Source of the DNA: Pseudomonas azadiae
GTDB taxonomy: Bacteria; Pseudomonadota; Gammaproteobacteria; Pseudomonadales; Pseudomonadaceae
Length of the DNA: 64,000 nucleotides
Direction: 5' to 3'
Assembly (NCBI RefSeq): GCF_019145355.1
Contig: NZ_JAHSTY010000001.1
Coordinates: 1,488,001 to 1,552,000 of the forward strand
Under the pieces are notes generated by a model. That model did not search any database. It was not told the DNA's origin and saw only the letters and a program-made list of their open reading frames with translations. This document shows positions 17,582-26,890 of this stretch, in pieces. Position 1 is the stretch's first letter, and each line of letters opens with the position of its first letter. A program made the translations under genes and the position numbers.

Positions 17582-17790
17582 CTTAAGCACCTCCCGGTGG
17601 GTCGATTCAGGCCTGGCCTGAAGAGTGTTGAAAGCGGGGCTTTGGCCGAATAGCTCGGCAAAGGGTCGCGAATCATACGCGCATGGCGCGCGTTGCGCAT
17701 CAGAGACTAGTCGATAACACCCAAGTCAGTTGCTTTTCCGCCGACCGGTGGCGCCGAAGGCCAGCAAGCGCAGTTCGGCTTCGGCCAGAA

Positions 17791-17881
17791 CATGTGGGAG
17801 CTGGCTTGCCTGCGATGCAGGCAACTCGATGTTTCAGGTATACCGAGGTGATGCAATCGCAGGCAAGCCAGCTCCCACATG
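17791..17881. repeat. REPIN, TGGCTTGCC type
   Basis: Inverted arms CATGTGGGAGCTGGCTTGCC and complement lie between rluB and scpB, genes transcribed in the same direction. Confidence 0.92.
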
Positions 17882-17906
17882 GTTTTGCAGTGGCTGGTAA
17901 ATAGAG

Positions 17907-18821
17907 TCAGTCTTCGAACTGGCGGCGTTCGTTTTCGATCGCTTCAGCCAGGGCGCGGGCTTCGTCTTCTACGTCGTTCAGCGGCGGCTGTTCGAGGGCG
18001 GCGACGGCGGCCAGGAGTTTCTCGCGGGCATCGGCGACACCGAGGATGTCTTCTTCGACTTCAGGCTCGGGCTCAACGTTCACCTGGGCCTGCGGCTCAG
18101 CCGCGCCATCACGCAGCAAATCATCAAAGTCAGTCTTGATGCCCTGCTCCATGTCGTCCAGTTCCAGCAACAGCGTGTGAAAACTGGTCTCGTCCTTGGG
18201 CGCTTCCGGCTCGGCGCTGGCGTCGGCCAATTCCTGCAAGCCCGCCGGGACTGGCGCGTCGTCGAAATCCAGCACCGGCTCGGCTTCCATTTCACGCAGT
18301 TCGGCCAGCGGCGGCAGGTCGTCGAGGTTCTTCAGGTTGAAGTGGTCGAGGAACACCTTGGTGGTGGCAAACATAGCCGGTTTGCCGGGCACATCACGGT
18401 AGCCGACGATGCGAATCCACTCGCGTTCCAGCAAGGTCTTGACGATATGGCTGTTGACCGCCACGCCGCGTACATCCTCGATCTCGCCCCGGGTGATCGG
18501 CTGGCGATAGGCGATCAGCGCCATGGTCTCCAGCATTGCCCGCGAATAACGCTGCGGGCGCTCTTCCCACAAACGGCCGACCCACGGGGAAAATTTCTCA
18601 CGGATCTGCAGGCGATAACCTGACGCCACTTCGCGCAATTCGAAGGCTCGACCCTCACAGGACTTGCGCAGGATCTCCAGCGCTTTCTTGAATACCGGCG
18701 GCTCAGGGCGCTCGGCTTCTTCAAAGAGTTCGAACAGGCGCTCCAGGGATTGCGGTTTGCCCGAGGCCAGGAGAAAGGCCTCCAGCAGGGGGGCCAGTTC
18801 GCGGGGTTCAGTCAGATTCAT
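17907..18821 (-). CDS. scpB: Segregation and condensation protein ScpB
   Basis: This 304-residue protein is the kite subunit of the SMC-ScpAB condensin. Two winged-helix domains occupy about 1-185, with the conserved stretch ETMALIAYRQPITRGEIEDVRGVAVN near 97-122. The C-terminal 110 residues are acidic and rich in E, D, P and A, longer than in many homologues. The gene is 12 bases downstream of scpA and clearly in the same operon. It acts in chromosome compaction and segregation. Confidence 0.95.
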   Translation of the reverse strand: MNLTEPRELAPLLEAFLLASGKPQSLERLFELFEEAERPEPPVFKKALEILRKSCEGRAFELREVASGYRLQIREKFSPWVGRLWEERPQRYSRAMLETMALIAYRQPITRGEIEDVRGVAVNSHIVKTLLEREWIRIVGYRDVPGKPAMFATTKVFLDHFNLKNLDDLPPLAELREMEAEPVLDFDDAPVPAGLQELADASAEPEAPKDETSFHTLLLELDDMEQGIKTDFDDLLRDGAAEPQAQVNVEPEPEVEEDILGVADAREKLLAAVAALEQPPLNDVEDEARALAEAIENERRQFED

Positions 18822-18833
18822 CGATTCAGCTCG

Positions 18834-19652
18834 TTATTCGGCTCGCGCCCGCACGTGGATAGCCGCAAAGGGCTCATTCTGCACCAGCTCGACCAAGGAC
18901 TCCTTCACCAACTCAAGGATCGCCATAAACGTAACCACCACTCCCAGGCGCCCTTCTTCGGCGGTGAACAGCTCGACAAACGGCACAAACCCGCCGCCCT
19001 TGAGACGCTCCAGCACGTCGCTCATGCGCTCGCGGGTAGATAGCGCCTCGCGGCTGACCTGATGGTGTTCAAACATGTCGCCACGGCGCAGCACCTCGGC
19101 CATGGACATCAGCAATTCTTCCAGGCTCACATCCGGCAGCAATTTGCGCGCGCGAGCTTCGGGCGCATCGAGCTTGGGCACCACCACGTCACGACCCACC
19201 CGGCTCAAGCCGTCGATGCCCTCGGCGGCAGCCTTGAAGCGCTCGTACTCTTGCAGGCGGCGGATCAGCTCGGCGCGCGGGTCGTCTTCCTCGGCCTCGA
19301 CCGTTTCCGAGCGCGGCAACAGCATGCGCGACTTGATCTCGGCGAGCATGGCGGCCATCACCAAGTACTCGGCGGCCAGCTCCAGGCGCACTGACTGCAT
19401 CAGCTCGACATAACCCATGTACTGACGGGTGATTTCCGCCACCGGGATGTCGAGGATATTAATGTTCTGTTTGCGGATCAGGTACAGCAGCAAGTCCAGC
19501 GGGCCTTCGAAGGCTTCAAGAAAGACTTCCAGCGCGTCCGGCGGAATGTACAGGTCCAGGGGCATTTCCAGCACGGCCTGGCCATACACCATGGCAAACG
19601 GCAGTTCCTGCTGGGCGCCTGCCTGGCTGTCGACGGTTTCCACGGCGGACAT
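18834..19652 (-). CDS. scpA: Segregation and condensation protein ScpA
   Basis: This 272-residue kleisin subunit bridges SMC heads and ScpB dimers. FEGPLDLLLYLIRKQNINILDIPVAEIT (about 48-75) is the family hallmark, and the C-terminal winged helix spans about 200-272. It directly abuts the stop of the yciO-like gene upstream (19653) and precedes scpB, so yciO-scpA-scpB form one transcription unit. Confidence 0.95.
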   Translation of the reverse strand: MSAVETVDSQAGAQQELPFAMVYGQAVLEMPLDLYIPPDALEVFLEAFEGPLDLLLYLIRKQNINILDIPVAEITRQYMGYVELMQSVRLELAAEYLVMAAMLAEIKSRMLLPRSETVEAEEDDPRAELIRRLQEYERFKAAAEGIDGLSRVGRDVVVPKLDAPEARARKLLPDVSLEELLMSMAEVLRRGDMFEHHQVSREALSTRERMSDVLERLKGGGFVPFVELFTAEEGRLGVVVTFMAILELVKESLVELVQNEPFAAIHVRARAE

Positions 19653-20282
19653 TCAGGCCTCGACCATGAACGGCGCCGGGTCACCGCAACCCACGCGGAT
19701 CACTTCGGGTTCGCCGTCGGCCAGGTTGATCACGGTAGAGGCTTTGCCGCCGCCGAAGCCGCCGTCGATGATCAGGTCGACTTGTTTTTCCAGCAACTGG
19801 CGCATTTCGTACGGGTCTTCCAGCGGCTCGGTATCGCCCGGCATGATCAGCGACACACTCATCAGCGGCTCACCCAGCTCGGCCAGCAGCGCCAAGGCGA
19901 TGGGATGCTCCGGCACCCGCAGGCCGATGGTGCGCTTCTTCGGGTGCAGCAGCAGGCGCGGCACTTCGCGGGTGGCGTTGAGAATGAAGGTGTAGGGCCC
20001 AGGCGTATGGGCCTTGAGCAGGCGGAAGGTGCCGGTGTCGACCTTGGCGAACAGCCCCAACTGCGACAAGTCGCTGCAGATCAGTGCGAAGTTGTGATTC
20101 TTGTCCAGCTCACGCAGGCGTCTGACCCGCTCGACCGCGCTTTTGTCGCCGATCTGGCAACCGATGGCGTAGGACGAATCCGTTGGGTAGATCACCACGC
20201 CACCGGCGCGAATGATCTCGACCGCCTGTTTGATCAGGCGTGCCTGGGGGTTTTCCGGATGAATCTGGAAGAATTGACTCAC
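19653..20282 (-). CDS. yciO: YciO/Sua5 (YrdC) family translation-factor-like protein
   Basis: This 209-residue YrdC-domain protein is closer to YciO than to TsaC. It begins SQFFQIHPENPQARLIKQA and carries GGVVIYPTDSSYAIGC, TPGPYTFIL and KRTIGLRVP. Related Sua5/TsaC enzymes make threonylcarbamoyl-AMP for tRNA t6A; the YciO role is less settled. The GTG at 20282 is chosen because it gives the conserved SQFF start. The open frame continues upstream into the neighbouring rnm gene, and an ATG at 20321 would overlap it. Confidence 0.88.
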   Translation of the reverse strand: MSQFFQIHPENPQARLIKQAVEIIRAGGVVIYPTDSSYAIGCQIGDKSAVERVRRLRELDKNHNFALICSDLSQLGLFAKVDTGTFRLLKAHTPGPYTFILNATREVPRLLLHPKKRTIGLRVPEHPIALALLAELGEPLMSVSLIMPGDTEPLEDPYEMRQLLEKQVDLIIDGGFGGGKASTVINLADGEPEVIRVGCGDPAPFMVEA

Positions 20283-20295
20283 GTGCTCTACCTGT

Positions 20296-21159
20296 TCAGA
20301 CGGTGGCAATAATGGGGTCATGCTTGAATCGCCCCCACAACAGCGGCAAATCTTCCGGGACCGGGCGATACTCGCCGATCTCGGACCAGCCGCCCGGGCC
20401 ATGAAAATCACTGCCGGCACTGACCAGCAGACCAAATTCGCGGGCAAGAATCGCCAGGCTGCCGACCTGCTCGGCGGGTTGATGCCCGTTGACCACTTCA
20501 ATCGCGTGGCCACCCGCTCCAATATAGTCGCCGATCAGCTTGCGACGCTTGCTGCGGGTGAAATCGTAATGCCAGGGGTGTGCCAGGCTGACCCAGGCCC
20601 CGGCGGCGCGCAGGGTTGCGACGGTGTCTTCCAGGGTCGGCCAGTGCTGCTTCACATCCCCCAACTTGCCCGCGCCCAGCCATTTGCGGAAGGCTTCGGC
20701 ACGGTCTTTGACAAAACCTTCACGCACCATCCAGTCGGCAAAGTGCGGCCGGGCCGGAGCATTGCCGCTGTCGCCCAGTTCCTGCTGGATGGCGCGGGCA
20801 CCGTCGAGGGCGCCAGGCATGCCTTTGAGACTGAGTTTGCGGCTTATTTCTTCGGACCGCAGCCAGCGGCCATCGTGCAATTGGGCAATGGCCTGCACCA
20901 GCGACGGGGCGGTCTGGTCGAAACCGTAGCCGAGCACATGAATGGTGGCACCGCCCCAGGTGCAGGACAATTCCACCCCATTGACCAGCTGCATGCCCAG
21001 CGCCTGCGCGGCTTCGCGGGCTTCATCGAGGCCTTCGAGGGTGTCGTGGTCGGTCAACGCCAGGACTCGCACGCCTTTTTCAAACGCACGCGCAACCAGT
21101 ACCGCGGGCGCCAGGGCACCGTCGGAGGCCGTGCTGTGGCAGTGCAAATCAACATTCAC
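20296..21159 (-). CDS. rnm: PHP-domain 5'-3' exoribonuclease RNase AM (YciV)
   Basis: This 287-residue PHP phosphoesterase has metal-binding motifs at H6-x-H8 (VDLHCHSTASDG), TDHDT (near 36), a GVELS site, AHP in the C-terminal half and GSDFHGP. The E. coli homologue trims 5' ends of small RNAs and 5S/23S rRNA and hydrolyses 3',5'-pAp. The GTG at 21159 places the first motif at residues 4-8 as in homologues; the longer TTG start at 21201 lacks support. It precedes yciO by 13 bases and is divergent from yciB. Confidence 0.88.
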   Translation of the reverse strand: MNVDLHCHSTASDGALAPAVLVARAFEKGVRVLALTDHDTLEGLDEAREAAQALGMQLVNGVELSCTWGGATIHVLGYGFDQTAPSLVQAIAQLHDGRWLRSEEISRKLSLKGMPGALDGARAIQQELGDSGNAPARPHFADWMVREGFVKDRAEAFRKWLGAGKLGDVKQHWPTLEDTVATLRAAGAWVSLAHPWHYDFTRSKRRKLIGDYIGAGGHAIEVVNGHQPAEQVGSLAILAREFGLLVSAGSDFHGPGGWSEIGEYRPVPEDLPLLWGRFKHDPIIATV

Positions 21160-21246
21160 GGAAGTGTGTAACCTCAAGTCAGCTGGCGCTTTCGCTACCA
21201 AGGATGTTTGTTATTATGCCGCCACATCCAGCTTCTGGCTCTTACT

Positions 21247-21843
21247 GTGAAACAATTCATCGACTTCATCCCGCTGTTGCTGTTTTTCATCGTTTACAAA
21301 CTCGACCCCAGGGCCATCGATCTGGCCGGCCACGAGCTGACGTTCGGCGGCATCTACAGCGCCACCGCCGTGCTTATCATCAGCTCCTTGGTGGTCTACG
21401 GCGCGATCTTCATCTCCCAGCGCAAGCTGGAAAAAAGCCAATGGTTGACGCTCATCGCGTGCCTGGTCTTCGGCAGCCTCACCCTGGCCTTCCACAGCGA
21501 AACCTTCCTTAAATGGAAAGCCCCGGTGGTGAACTGGCTGTTCGCCCTGGCCTTCATCGGCAGCCACTTTATTGGCGACCGCCTGCTGATCAAGCGGATC
21601 ATGGGGCATGCGCTGACCCTGCCGGAACCGGTCTGGGTGCGTTTGAACCTGGCCTGGATCGTGTTTTTCCTGTTCTGCGGTGCCGCCAACCTGTTCGTCG
21701 CGTTCACCTTCCAGGATTACTGGGTCGACTTCAAAGTCTTCGGCAGCCTGGGCATGACCGTGCTGTTCCTGGTTGCCCAGGGTATCTACCTGTCGCGCCA
21801 CCTGCATGACACCGATCCCGCATCGCCTAAAACCGAGGACTGA
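21247..21843 (+). CDS. yciB: Inner-membrane septation protein A (YciB/IspZ)
   Basis: This 198-residue protein has about five or six membrane helices and the family start [18 protein letters not shown]. Conserved blocks include [14 protein letters not shown] and [11 protein letters not shown]. YciB interacts with the elongation and division machinery and affects envelope synthesis. The start codon is GTG at 21247, and no ATG fits. The yciI gene begins 1 base after the stop codon, so the two are translationally close. Confidence 0.93.
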   Translation: MKQFIDFIPLLLFFIVYKLDPRAIDLAGHELTFGGIYSATAVLIISSLVVYGAIFISQRKLEKSQWLTLIACLVFGSLTLAFHSETFLKWKAPVVNWLFALAFIGSHFIGDRLLIKRIMGHALTLPEPVWVRLNLAWIVFFLFCGAANLFVAFTFQDYWVDFKVFGSLGMTVLFLVAQGIYLSRHLHDTDPASPKTED

Positions 21844-21844
21844 C

Positions 21845-22144
21845 ATGCTCTACGCCATCATTGCCACCGACGTCGCCGACTCACTGGAAAAACGCCTCTC
21901 CGTGCGCCCGGCTCACGTCGAGCGCCTGAAACAGCTGCAAGCCGAAGGCCGTATCGTGCTGGCGGGCCCGCATCCTGCGGTGGACAGCAACGAGCCGGGC
22001 GATGCGGGTTTCACCGGTAGCCTGATCGTGGCCGAGTTCGCTTCCCTGGCCGATGCCCAGGCCTGGGCCAAGGCTGACCCCTACGTGGCGGCCGGCGTTT
22101 ACGCTGACGTCGTGATCAAGCCGTTCAAGCAAGTCCTGCCGTGA
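21845..22144 (+). CDS. yciI: YciI-family protein
   Basis: This 99-residue ferredoxin-like protein begins [18 protein letters not shown] and has the conserved His of RPAHVERL plus AGPHP and DPYVAAGVY. These are the usual YciI features, with the His-Asp pair proposed as catalytic. Function in vivo is unknown. It directly follows yciB in an operon, as in P. aeruginosa. Confidence 0.9.
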   Translation: MLYAIIATDVADSLEKRLSVRPAHVERLKQLQAEGRIVLAGPHPAVDSNEPGDAGFTGSLIVAEFASLADAQAWAKADPYVAAGVYADVVIKPFKQVLP

Positions 22145-22250
22145 CTCGGGCCGCGCCGAACCGTTTCGGTTCGGCGCGCTCCTAATTGCTCATTATTCTG
22201 GGTAACCTGCCGACAACGTTCTGAATATTCGTGTGGAATCAGGAGTTCCG

Positions 22251-22658
22251 ATGCGCTTACGTCAGTTGTGTCTGTTGGCAGTGGTAATGATCGGGGCTAC
22301 GGCCCACGCTGAAGAAACCTCGAACACCGGCAGTTCCACGCCCCTGTCCTTGAGTGTCGGCGCCCAGATCACCGAGTTGCAGCAACGCTTGAAGGAAAGC
22401 GAACGCCAGCGTGAAGCGTTGAGCCAACAACTGCAAAGTGCGGACGCTGCACGCGAAAGCACCCAGTTGAGTCGCCTTCGCCAAGAGAACCAACGCCTGG
22501 CCCAGCAACTCAAAGATACCCAAGGCGGTGTCCTGACCCGATGGCTGACCGAGCAACAGCAATGGTTCGTCACCGGCGGGGCCGTCGCACTGATCGCCCT
22601 GCTGTGCGGAATCTTCGCCAGCGGTGGGCACCGTCGCCGTCGACAATGGCTAAATTGA
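22251..22658 (+). CDS. Coiled-coil protein with C-terminal membrane anchor
   Basis: The ATG at 22251 has AGGAG 5 bases upstream and gives 135 residues. A signal peptide ends near AHA-E (residue 20). A long coiled coil spans about 37-94 (ITELQQRLKESERQREALSQ). One membrane helix lies at about 107-125, followed by a basic tail (HRRRRQWLN), so the coiled coil should be periplasmic with the tail inside. It sits 7 bases before cpxR. Similar genes are often labelled translation initiation factor 2, which the sequence does not support. Its place suggests a link to the Cpx envelope-stress system. Confidence 0.8.
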   Translation: MRLRQLCLLAVVMIGATAHAEETSNTGSSTPLSLSVGAQITELQQRLKESERQREALSQQLQSADAARESTQLSRLRQENQRLAQQLKDTQGGVLTRWLTEQQQWFVTGGAVALIALLCGIFASGGHRRRRQWLN

Positions 22659-22665
22659 GTGAGTC

Positions 22666-23343
22666 ATGAGTGAGCTGTTACTGATAGATGATGACCAGGA
22701 GCTCTGCGAGCTGCTGACCAGTTGGTTGAGCCAGGAAGGCTTCCAGGTACGTGCCTGCCATGACGGCTTGAGCGCTCGCAAAGCCTTGGCCGACAGCGCC
22801 CCGGCAGCGGTGGTGCTCGACGTGATGCTGCCCGACGGCAGCGGCCTTGAGCTGCTCAAGCAGTTGCGCAACGACCATCCGGAGCTGCCGGTGCTGATGC
22901 TCTCGGCCCGCGGCGAACCGCTGGACCGCATCCTCGGCCTGGAACTGGGCGCCGACGATTACCTGGCCAAGCCCTGCGACCCACGCGAGCTCACCGCCCG
23001 CTTGCGCGCCGTGCTGCGCCGCAGCCACCCCGCCGCCGTGTCCACCCAGCTGGAGCTAGGCGACCTGTGCTTCAGCCCGGTGCGCGGCGTGGTCAGCATC
23101 AACGAACAGGAATTCGCCCTCACCGTCTCCGAAAGCCGCCTGCTCGAAGCGTTGCTGCGCCAGCCCGGCGAGCCGCTGGACAAACAGGAACTGGCGCAGA
23201 TCGCCCTGGGCCGCAAGCTGACCCTGTACGACCGCAGCCTGGACATGCACGTCAGCAACCTGCGCAAAAAGATCGGCCCGCACCCGGATGGCCGGCCACG
23301 GATCGTGGCGTTGCGCAGCCGTGGTTATTACTACGCTCCCTGA
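22666..23343 (+). CDS. cpxR: OmpR-family response regulator CpxR
   Basis: This 225-residue protein has a receiver domain with acidic D8-D10, phosphorylation site D52, S80 and K102. A winged-helix OmpR-type DNA-binding domain follows (about 130-224). Together with the downstream Spy-like and CpxA-like genes it matches the P. aeruginosa CpxR/CpxP-like/CpxS cluster. Phosphorylated CpxR controls envelope-stress genes. A REPIN and a probable CpxR box separate it from spy. Confidence 0.9.
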   Translation: MSELLLIDDDQELCELLTSWLSQEGFQVRACHDGLSARKALADSAPAAVVLDVMLPDGSGLELLKQLRNDHPELPVLMLSARGEPLDRILGLELGADDYLAKPCDPRELTARLRAVLRRSHPAAVSTQLELGDLCFSPVRGVVSINEQEFALTVSESRLLEALLRQPGEPLDKQELAQIALGRKLTLYDRSLDMHVSNLRKKIGPHPDGRPRIVALRSRGYYYAP

Positions 23344-23375
23344 ACGCCATACTGTTTCCCGTGAAAGCTGGCTTG

Positions 23376-23462
23376 TGTGGGAGCTGGCTTGCCTGCGATG
23401 GCAGCAACTGGGTGTGCCTGGTGTACCGAGTTGTCTGCATCGCAGGCAAGCCAGCTCCCACA
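23376..23462. repeat. REPIN, TGGCTTGCC type, with duplicated head
   Basis: Inverted arms TGTGGGAGCTGGCTTGCC and complement. Immediately left of it (about 23361-23375) GTGAAAGCTGGCTTG is a partial second copy of the left arm, in tandem. It lies between cpxR and the CpxR box. Confidence 0.92.
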
Positions 23463-23511
23463 CTTGATCTCGTCGGCTCCAACAGTTTTGTCAGCCTCAA
23501 TTAAAACCCTC

Positions 23512-23527
23512 TTTACCCAAGCTTTAC
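23512..23527 (-). promoter_or_regulatory. Probable CpxR-binding box upstream of spy
   Basis: TTTAC-N6-TTTAC, the complement of the CpxR consensus GTAAA-N(4-8)-GTAAA, lies 81 bases before the spy start. The context of cpxR on one side and spy/cpxA on the other supports autoregulation. Confidence 0.6.
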
Positions 23528-23607
23528 GCTCCCCTGACCGCCGCTGACCTTGATCTGGGTAATCTACTCACATCCGGACTCACCGGAACAGAGACAGGAG
23601 ATTCACC

Positions 23608-24072
23608 ATGCGCAAGACCCTTATCGCTTTGATGTTCGCCGCCGCCCTGCCCACCGTTGCCATGGCGGCAATGCCTGAAGGCCCAGGCCCGATGGGCGGC
23701 CCGGAAGGTCACATGACGGGTGGCCCGGGCCACGGCGGCGAACACGGTCCGCGTGGCAAAGGCGGTCCGTTCCGTGACCTGGACCTGACCCGCGAACAGC
23801 ATCTGCAGATCGACCGCCTGATGCGCGAGCAGATGCAAGGGCGCAAAGAGCTGGTCAAGAAGTACCTGGACAAACTGCCGGCCGCCGATCAGAAAGCCAT
23901 GCAAGATGAAAGGGACGCCAGCCGCAAGAAAACCCAGGCCGACATTCGCGCCGTGCTCAAGCCTGACCAACAGAAGCAGTTCGACGAGATCGTCAAGAAG
24001 CAAGAGCAACGCCGTGCCGAATGGAAGGAATTCCAGGCCTGGAAGGCGCAACAGCCGCAAAAAGCGCAATAA
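23608..24072 (+). CDS. Periplasmic Spy/CpxP-family (LTXXQ) protein
   Basis: This 154-residue protein has a signal peptide cleaved near residue 20 (VAMA). A Gly/Pro/His-rich stretch follows (22-55) that may bind metal. Two LTXXQ-type motifs are present, LTREQ at 60-64 and LKPDQ at 117-121, and the rest is helical and basic. Spy and CpxP act as ATP-independent periplasmic chaperones, and CpxP also damps CpxA. It is encoded between cpxR and cpxA behind a CpxR-type box, so a CpxP-like role is likely. Confidence 0.87.
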   Translation: MRKTLIALMFAAALPTVAMAAMPEGPGPMGGPEGHMTGGPGHGGEHGPRGKGGPFRDLDLTREQHLQIDRLMREQMQGRKELVKKYLDKLPAADQKAMQDERDASRKKTQADIRAVLKPDQQKQFDEIVKKQEQRRAEWKEFQAWKAQQPQKAQ

Positions 24073-24140
24073 TGCCCTCGCGTTGACACTCCCAGCCCAG
24101 TGGCTCCCGCCGCTGGGCTTTTCCTGTTTGAGGGTTTCCT

Positions 24141-25484
24141 GTGCGTTCATTGTTCTGGCGCATCCTGGCCAGCTTCTGGCTGGCCATCGCCTTGGTTGCC
24201 GGGCTGTCGATCCTGCTTGGGCACATGCTCAATCAAGATGCCTGGATTCTCAGCCGTCACCCCGGCCTCAACCACCTGGCGCAGGAGTGGACCCAGCTCT
24301 ACGAAGCCCAGGGTGAAGACGCCGCCCAGGATTTGCTGCAACAGCGCAAGCGCCAGTACCACATCGACGTGCAAGTGCTCAACGAAAGCGGCGATCCGGT
24401 GGTGCGCGGCACCTTCCCGCGCCGCGCCGCGGCCTTTGAAGCCAGGCAGAACGACAGCAAGGACGGCCACTTGCCCTGGCGCCGCCTGACCGCCGAGTAC
24501 ACCAGCGAGAAGACCGGCGACACGTACCTGCTGATCTACCGCATCCCGCACCCTGAGCTCGACGAATGGCACCGCAGCAGCCTGACCTGGCCGCTGAGCG
24601 CCCTGGCGATTGCGCTGGTGGTGCTGACCCTGTTCAGCCTGATCGTCACCTTGTCGATCACGCGCCCGTTGAGCCGCCTGCGTGGCGCCGTGCATGACCT
24701 CGGCCAGGCCACTTACCAGCAAAACAGCCTGGCGCGCCTGGCCAACCGTCGCGATGAGTTCGGCGTACTCGCCACCGATTTCAACCGCATGGGTGCGCGC
24801 CTGCAAAGCCTGATCGCCAGTCAGCGCCAGTTGCTGCGCGATGTGTCCCACGAGCTGCGCTCGCCCCTGGCGCGCCTGCGCATCGCACTGGCCCTGGCCG
24901 AACGCGCCAGCCCCGAAGAGCGGGAAAAACTCTGGCCGCGCCTGACCCGCGAATGTGATCGCCTGGAAGCGCTGATCAGCGAAATCCTGGTGCTGGCCCG
25001 CGTCGATGCCGACAACGCCAGCGCCGAAGAAATCGACCTCACCCCCTTGCTCAAGACCTTGCAAAAGGACGCGCAGCTCGGCGCGCCGGACCAAGTAGTG
25101 CAATTGGTTGCCGACCCTGGCCTATACCTCAAAGGCTGGCCGACCATGATCGAGCGGGCGGTGGATAACTTGCTGCGCAATGCTCAACGCTTCAACCCGC
25201 AGGGCCAGGCGATTGAACTCAAGGCCCAGCGCCTGGGCGAACGCATCCTGATCAGTGTGCGCGACCACGGCCCCGGCGTAGAAGCCGAGCACCTGGCCCA
25301 ATTGGGCGAACCGTTCTACCGCGCCCCCGGCCAGAGCGCCCAAGGCCATGGCCTGGGCCTGGCGATTGCGCGCCGCGCCGCCGAACGCCACGGCGGCAGC
25401 CTGATCCTGGCCAACCATGCGCAGGGCGGGTTTATCGCCAGCATCGACCTGCCACTGGAACCTGGGGTTGCCACACCGGCCTGA
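24141..25484 (+). CDS. cpxA: Envelope-stress sensor histidine kinase CpxA (CpxS)
   Basis: This 447-residue inner-membrane kinase has TM helices at about 8-27 and 150-173 around a periplasmic sensor domain, then a HAMP domain (about 174-226). The phosphorylated His is H237 in RDVSHELRSPLARLR. An HATPase domain follows, with an N-box near RAVDNLLRNAQRF and glycine boxes RDHGPGV and GHGLGLAI. The GTG start at 24141 is preceded by GAGG. It is the partner of the upstream CpxR. Confidence 0.9.
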   Translation: MRSLFWRILASFWLAIALVAGLSILLGHMLNQDAWILSRHPGLNHLAQEWTQLYEAQGEDAAQDLLQQRKRQYHIDVQVLNESGDPVVRGTFPRRAAAFEARQNDSKDGHLPWRRLTAEYTSEKTGDTYLLIYRIPHPELDEWHRSSLTWPLSALAIALVVLTLFSLIVTLSITRPLSRLRGAVHDLGQATYQQNSLARLANRRDEFGVLATDFNRMGARLQSLIASQRQLLRDVSHELRSPLARLRIALALAERASPEEREKLWPRLTRECDRLEALISEILVLARVDADNASAEEIDLTPLLKTLQKDAQLGAPDQVVQLVADPGLYLKGWPTMIERAVDNLLRNAQRFNPQGQAIELKAQRLGERILISVRDHGPGVEAEHLAQLGEPFYRAPGQSAQGHGLGLAIARRAAERHGGSLILANHAQGGFIASIDLPLEPGVATPA

Positions 25485-25524
25485 TCATCTCTTATAGTGG
25501 CCGTTCTCTTACGGAGGGCCTTCG

Positions 25525-26874
25525 ATGACCGACCTGCTGACTCCCATCCAAGCCGCACTGGAGCTACCGCAAACGCCGCTGACCTTTAACCAAGCCGGCG
25601 CCCTGCCCTCGGCATTCGCCGTCACCGACCTGGCCAGCGCCAGCATCGGTGCGGCCGGCCAGGCGGTGGCCGAGCTGATCCAGCAACAGACCGGGCGCCT
25701 GCCCAGCGTCAGCGTGGACCGGCGTCTGGCGTCCTTCTGGTTCTCTTCCTCGATTCGCCCGGTCGGCTGGCACGTACCGCCCCTTTGGGACCCGGTGGCC
25801 GGTGACTATGCCAGCGCCGATGGCTGGATTCGTCTGCATACCAACGCGCCCCATCACCGTGCCGCCGCCGAACGGGTGTTGGGCAAGGCCGCCGACCGCG
25901 CTGAAATGGCAGCCAAGGTCGCCCCATGGAACGCCGCTGAACTGGAGCAGGCGATTGTCGACGAGGGTGGTTGCGCAGCGCAGATGCGTTCATGGCAAGC
26001 CTGGCGAACTCATCCGCAAGGGCTGGCGGTGAATGCTGAAGCGCTGGTGCAGCGTGAGACCTTTGCAACCATCGCTGACAAACCCTGGCTCGGCTCCAGC
26101 GCCCGACCGCTGGCGGCCATCAAGGTGCTGGACTTGACCCGCGTCCTGGCCGGGCCCGTGGCCAGTCGCTTTCTCGCAGGCTTGGGCGCAGACGTGTTGC
26201 GCATCGACTCGCCCACCTGGAACGAACCGGGCGTGGTACCGGAAATGACCCTGGGCAAACGCTGCGCCCGCCTGGACCTGAAAAGCCCTGAAAGCCGTCA
26301 GGTTTTCGAACGTCTGCTCAAGGACGCCGACATCCTGTTCCACGGCTACCGCGCCGATGCCCTGGAACAACTGGGCTATACCGCCAGCGAGCTGCAAACA
26401 CTCGCCCCCGGCCTGATCGACGTGAGCCTCAATGCCTATGGATGGAGCGGCCCGTGGCGCAACCGCCGGGGTTTCGACAGCCTGGTGCAGATGAGCAGCG
26501 GGATCGCCGACGCGGGCAGGGCCTGGAAACAGGCGGATCAGCCGGTGCCGCTGCCGGTGCAGGCGCTGGATCACGCCACCGGGTATTTGATGGCGGCCAG
26601 TGCGATTCAAGCGTTGAGCGAACGGTTGACGTCCGGGCGGGGTGGTTCGGCGCGGTTGTCGCTGGCGCGTACGGCGAAGTTATTGGTGGATGCGGGGCAA
26701 GTGCCGCAGCAGCCGGCGTTGCGGGCCGAAGACGCGGGTGATCAAGGCCTGGTGGTGGAGCAGACCGCCTGGGGCCAGGCGCATCGGCTGCTGGCGCCGC
26801 TGACCATCAGCGGCACGCCGTTGCAGTGGAATCTGCCGGCTGGGGAATTGGGTTCACACCGGCCGCAGTGGTGA
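25525..26874 (+). CDS. Class III (CaiB/BaiF) CoA-transferase family protein
   Basis: This 449-residue protein has the class III CoA-transferase core in its C-terminal half: IKVLDLTRVLAGPVASRFLAGLGADVLRIDSP (about 194-225), then GKRCARLDLKSPESR and DILFHGYRADALEQLG. Such enzymes move CoA between organic acids. The N-terminal 190 residues look like a second, diverged copy of the fold, as in two-part family members. The substrate is unknown. The gene has a good GGAGG site and stands alone after cpxA, 40 bases downstream. Confidence 0.82.
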   Translation: MTDLLTPIQAALELPQTPLTFNQAGALPSAFAVTDLASASIGAAGQAVAELIQQQTGRLPSVSVDRRLASFWFSSSIRPVGWHVPPLWDPVAGDYASADGWIRLHTNAPHHRAAAERVLGKAADRAEMAAKVAPWNAAELEQAIVDEGGCAAQMRSWQAWRTHPQGLAVNAEALVQRETFATIADKPWLGSSARPLAAIKVLDLTRVLAGPVASRFLAGLGADVLRIDSPTWNEPGVVPEMTLGKRCARLDLKSPESRQVFERLLKDADILFHGYRADALEQLGYTASELQTLAPGLIDVSLNAYGWSGPWRNRRGFDSLVQMSSGIADAGRAWKQADQPVPLPVQALDHATGYLMAASAIQALSERLTSGRGGSARLSLARTAKLLVDAGQVPQQPALRAEDAGDQGLVVEQTAWGQAHRLLAPLTISGTPLQWNLPAGELGSHRPQW

Positions 26875-26890
26875 CCACAGGTAATTACTT

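Noticed and set aside
16358..17653. 431-codon ORF antisense to rluB
   Set aside because: Low-complexity shadow of rluB, whose S4 and catalytic motifs are clear.
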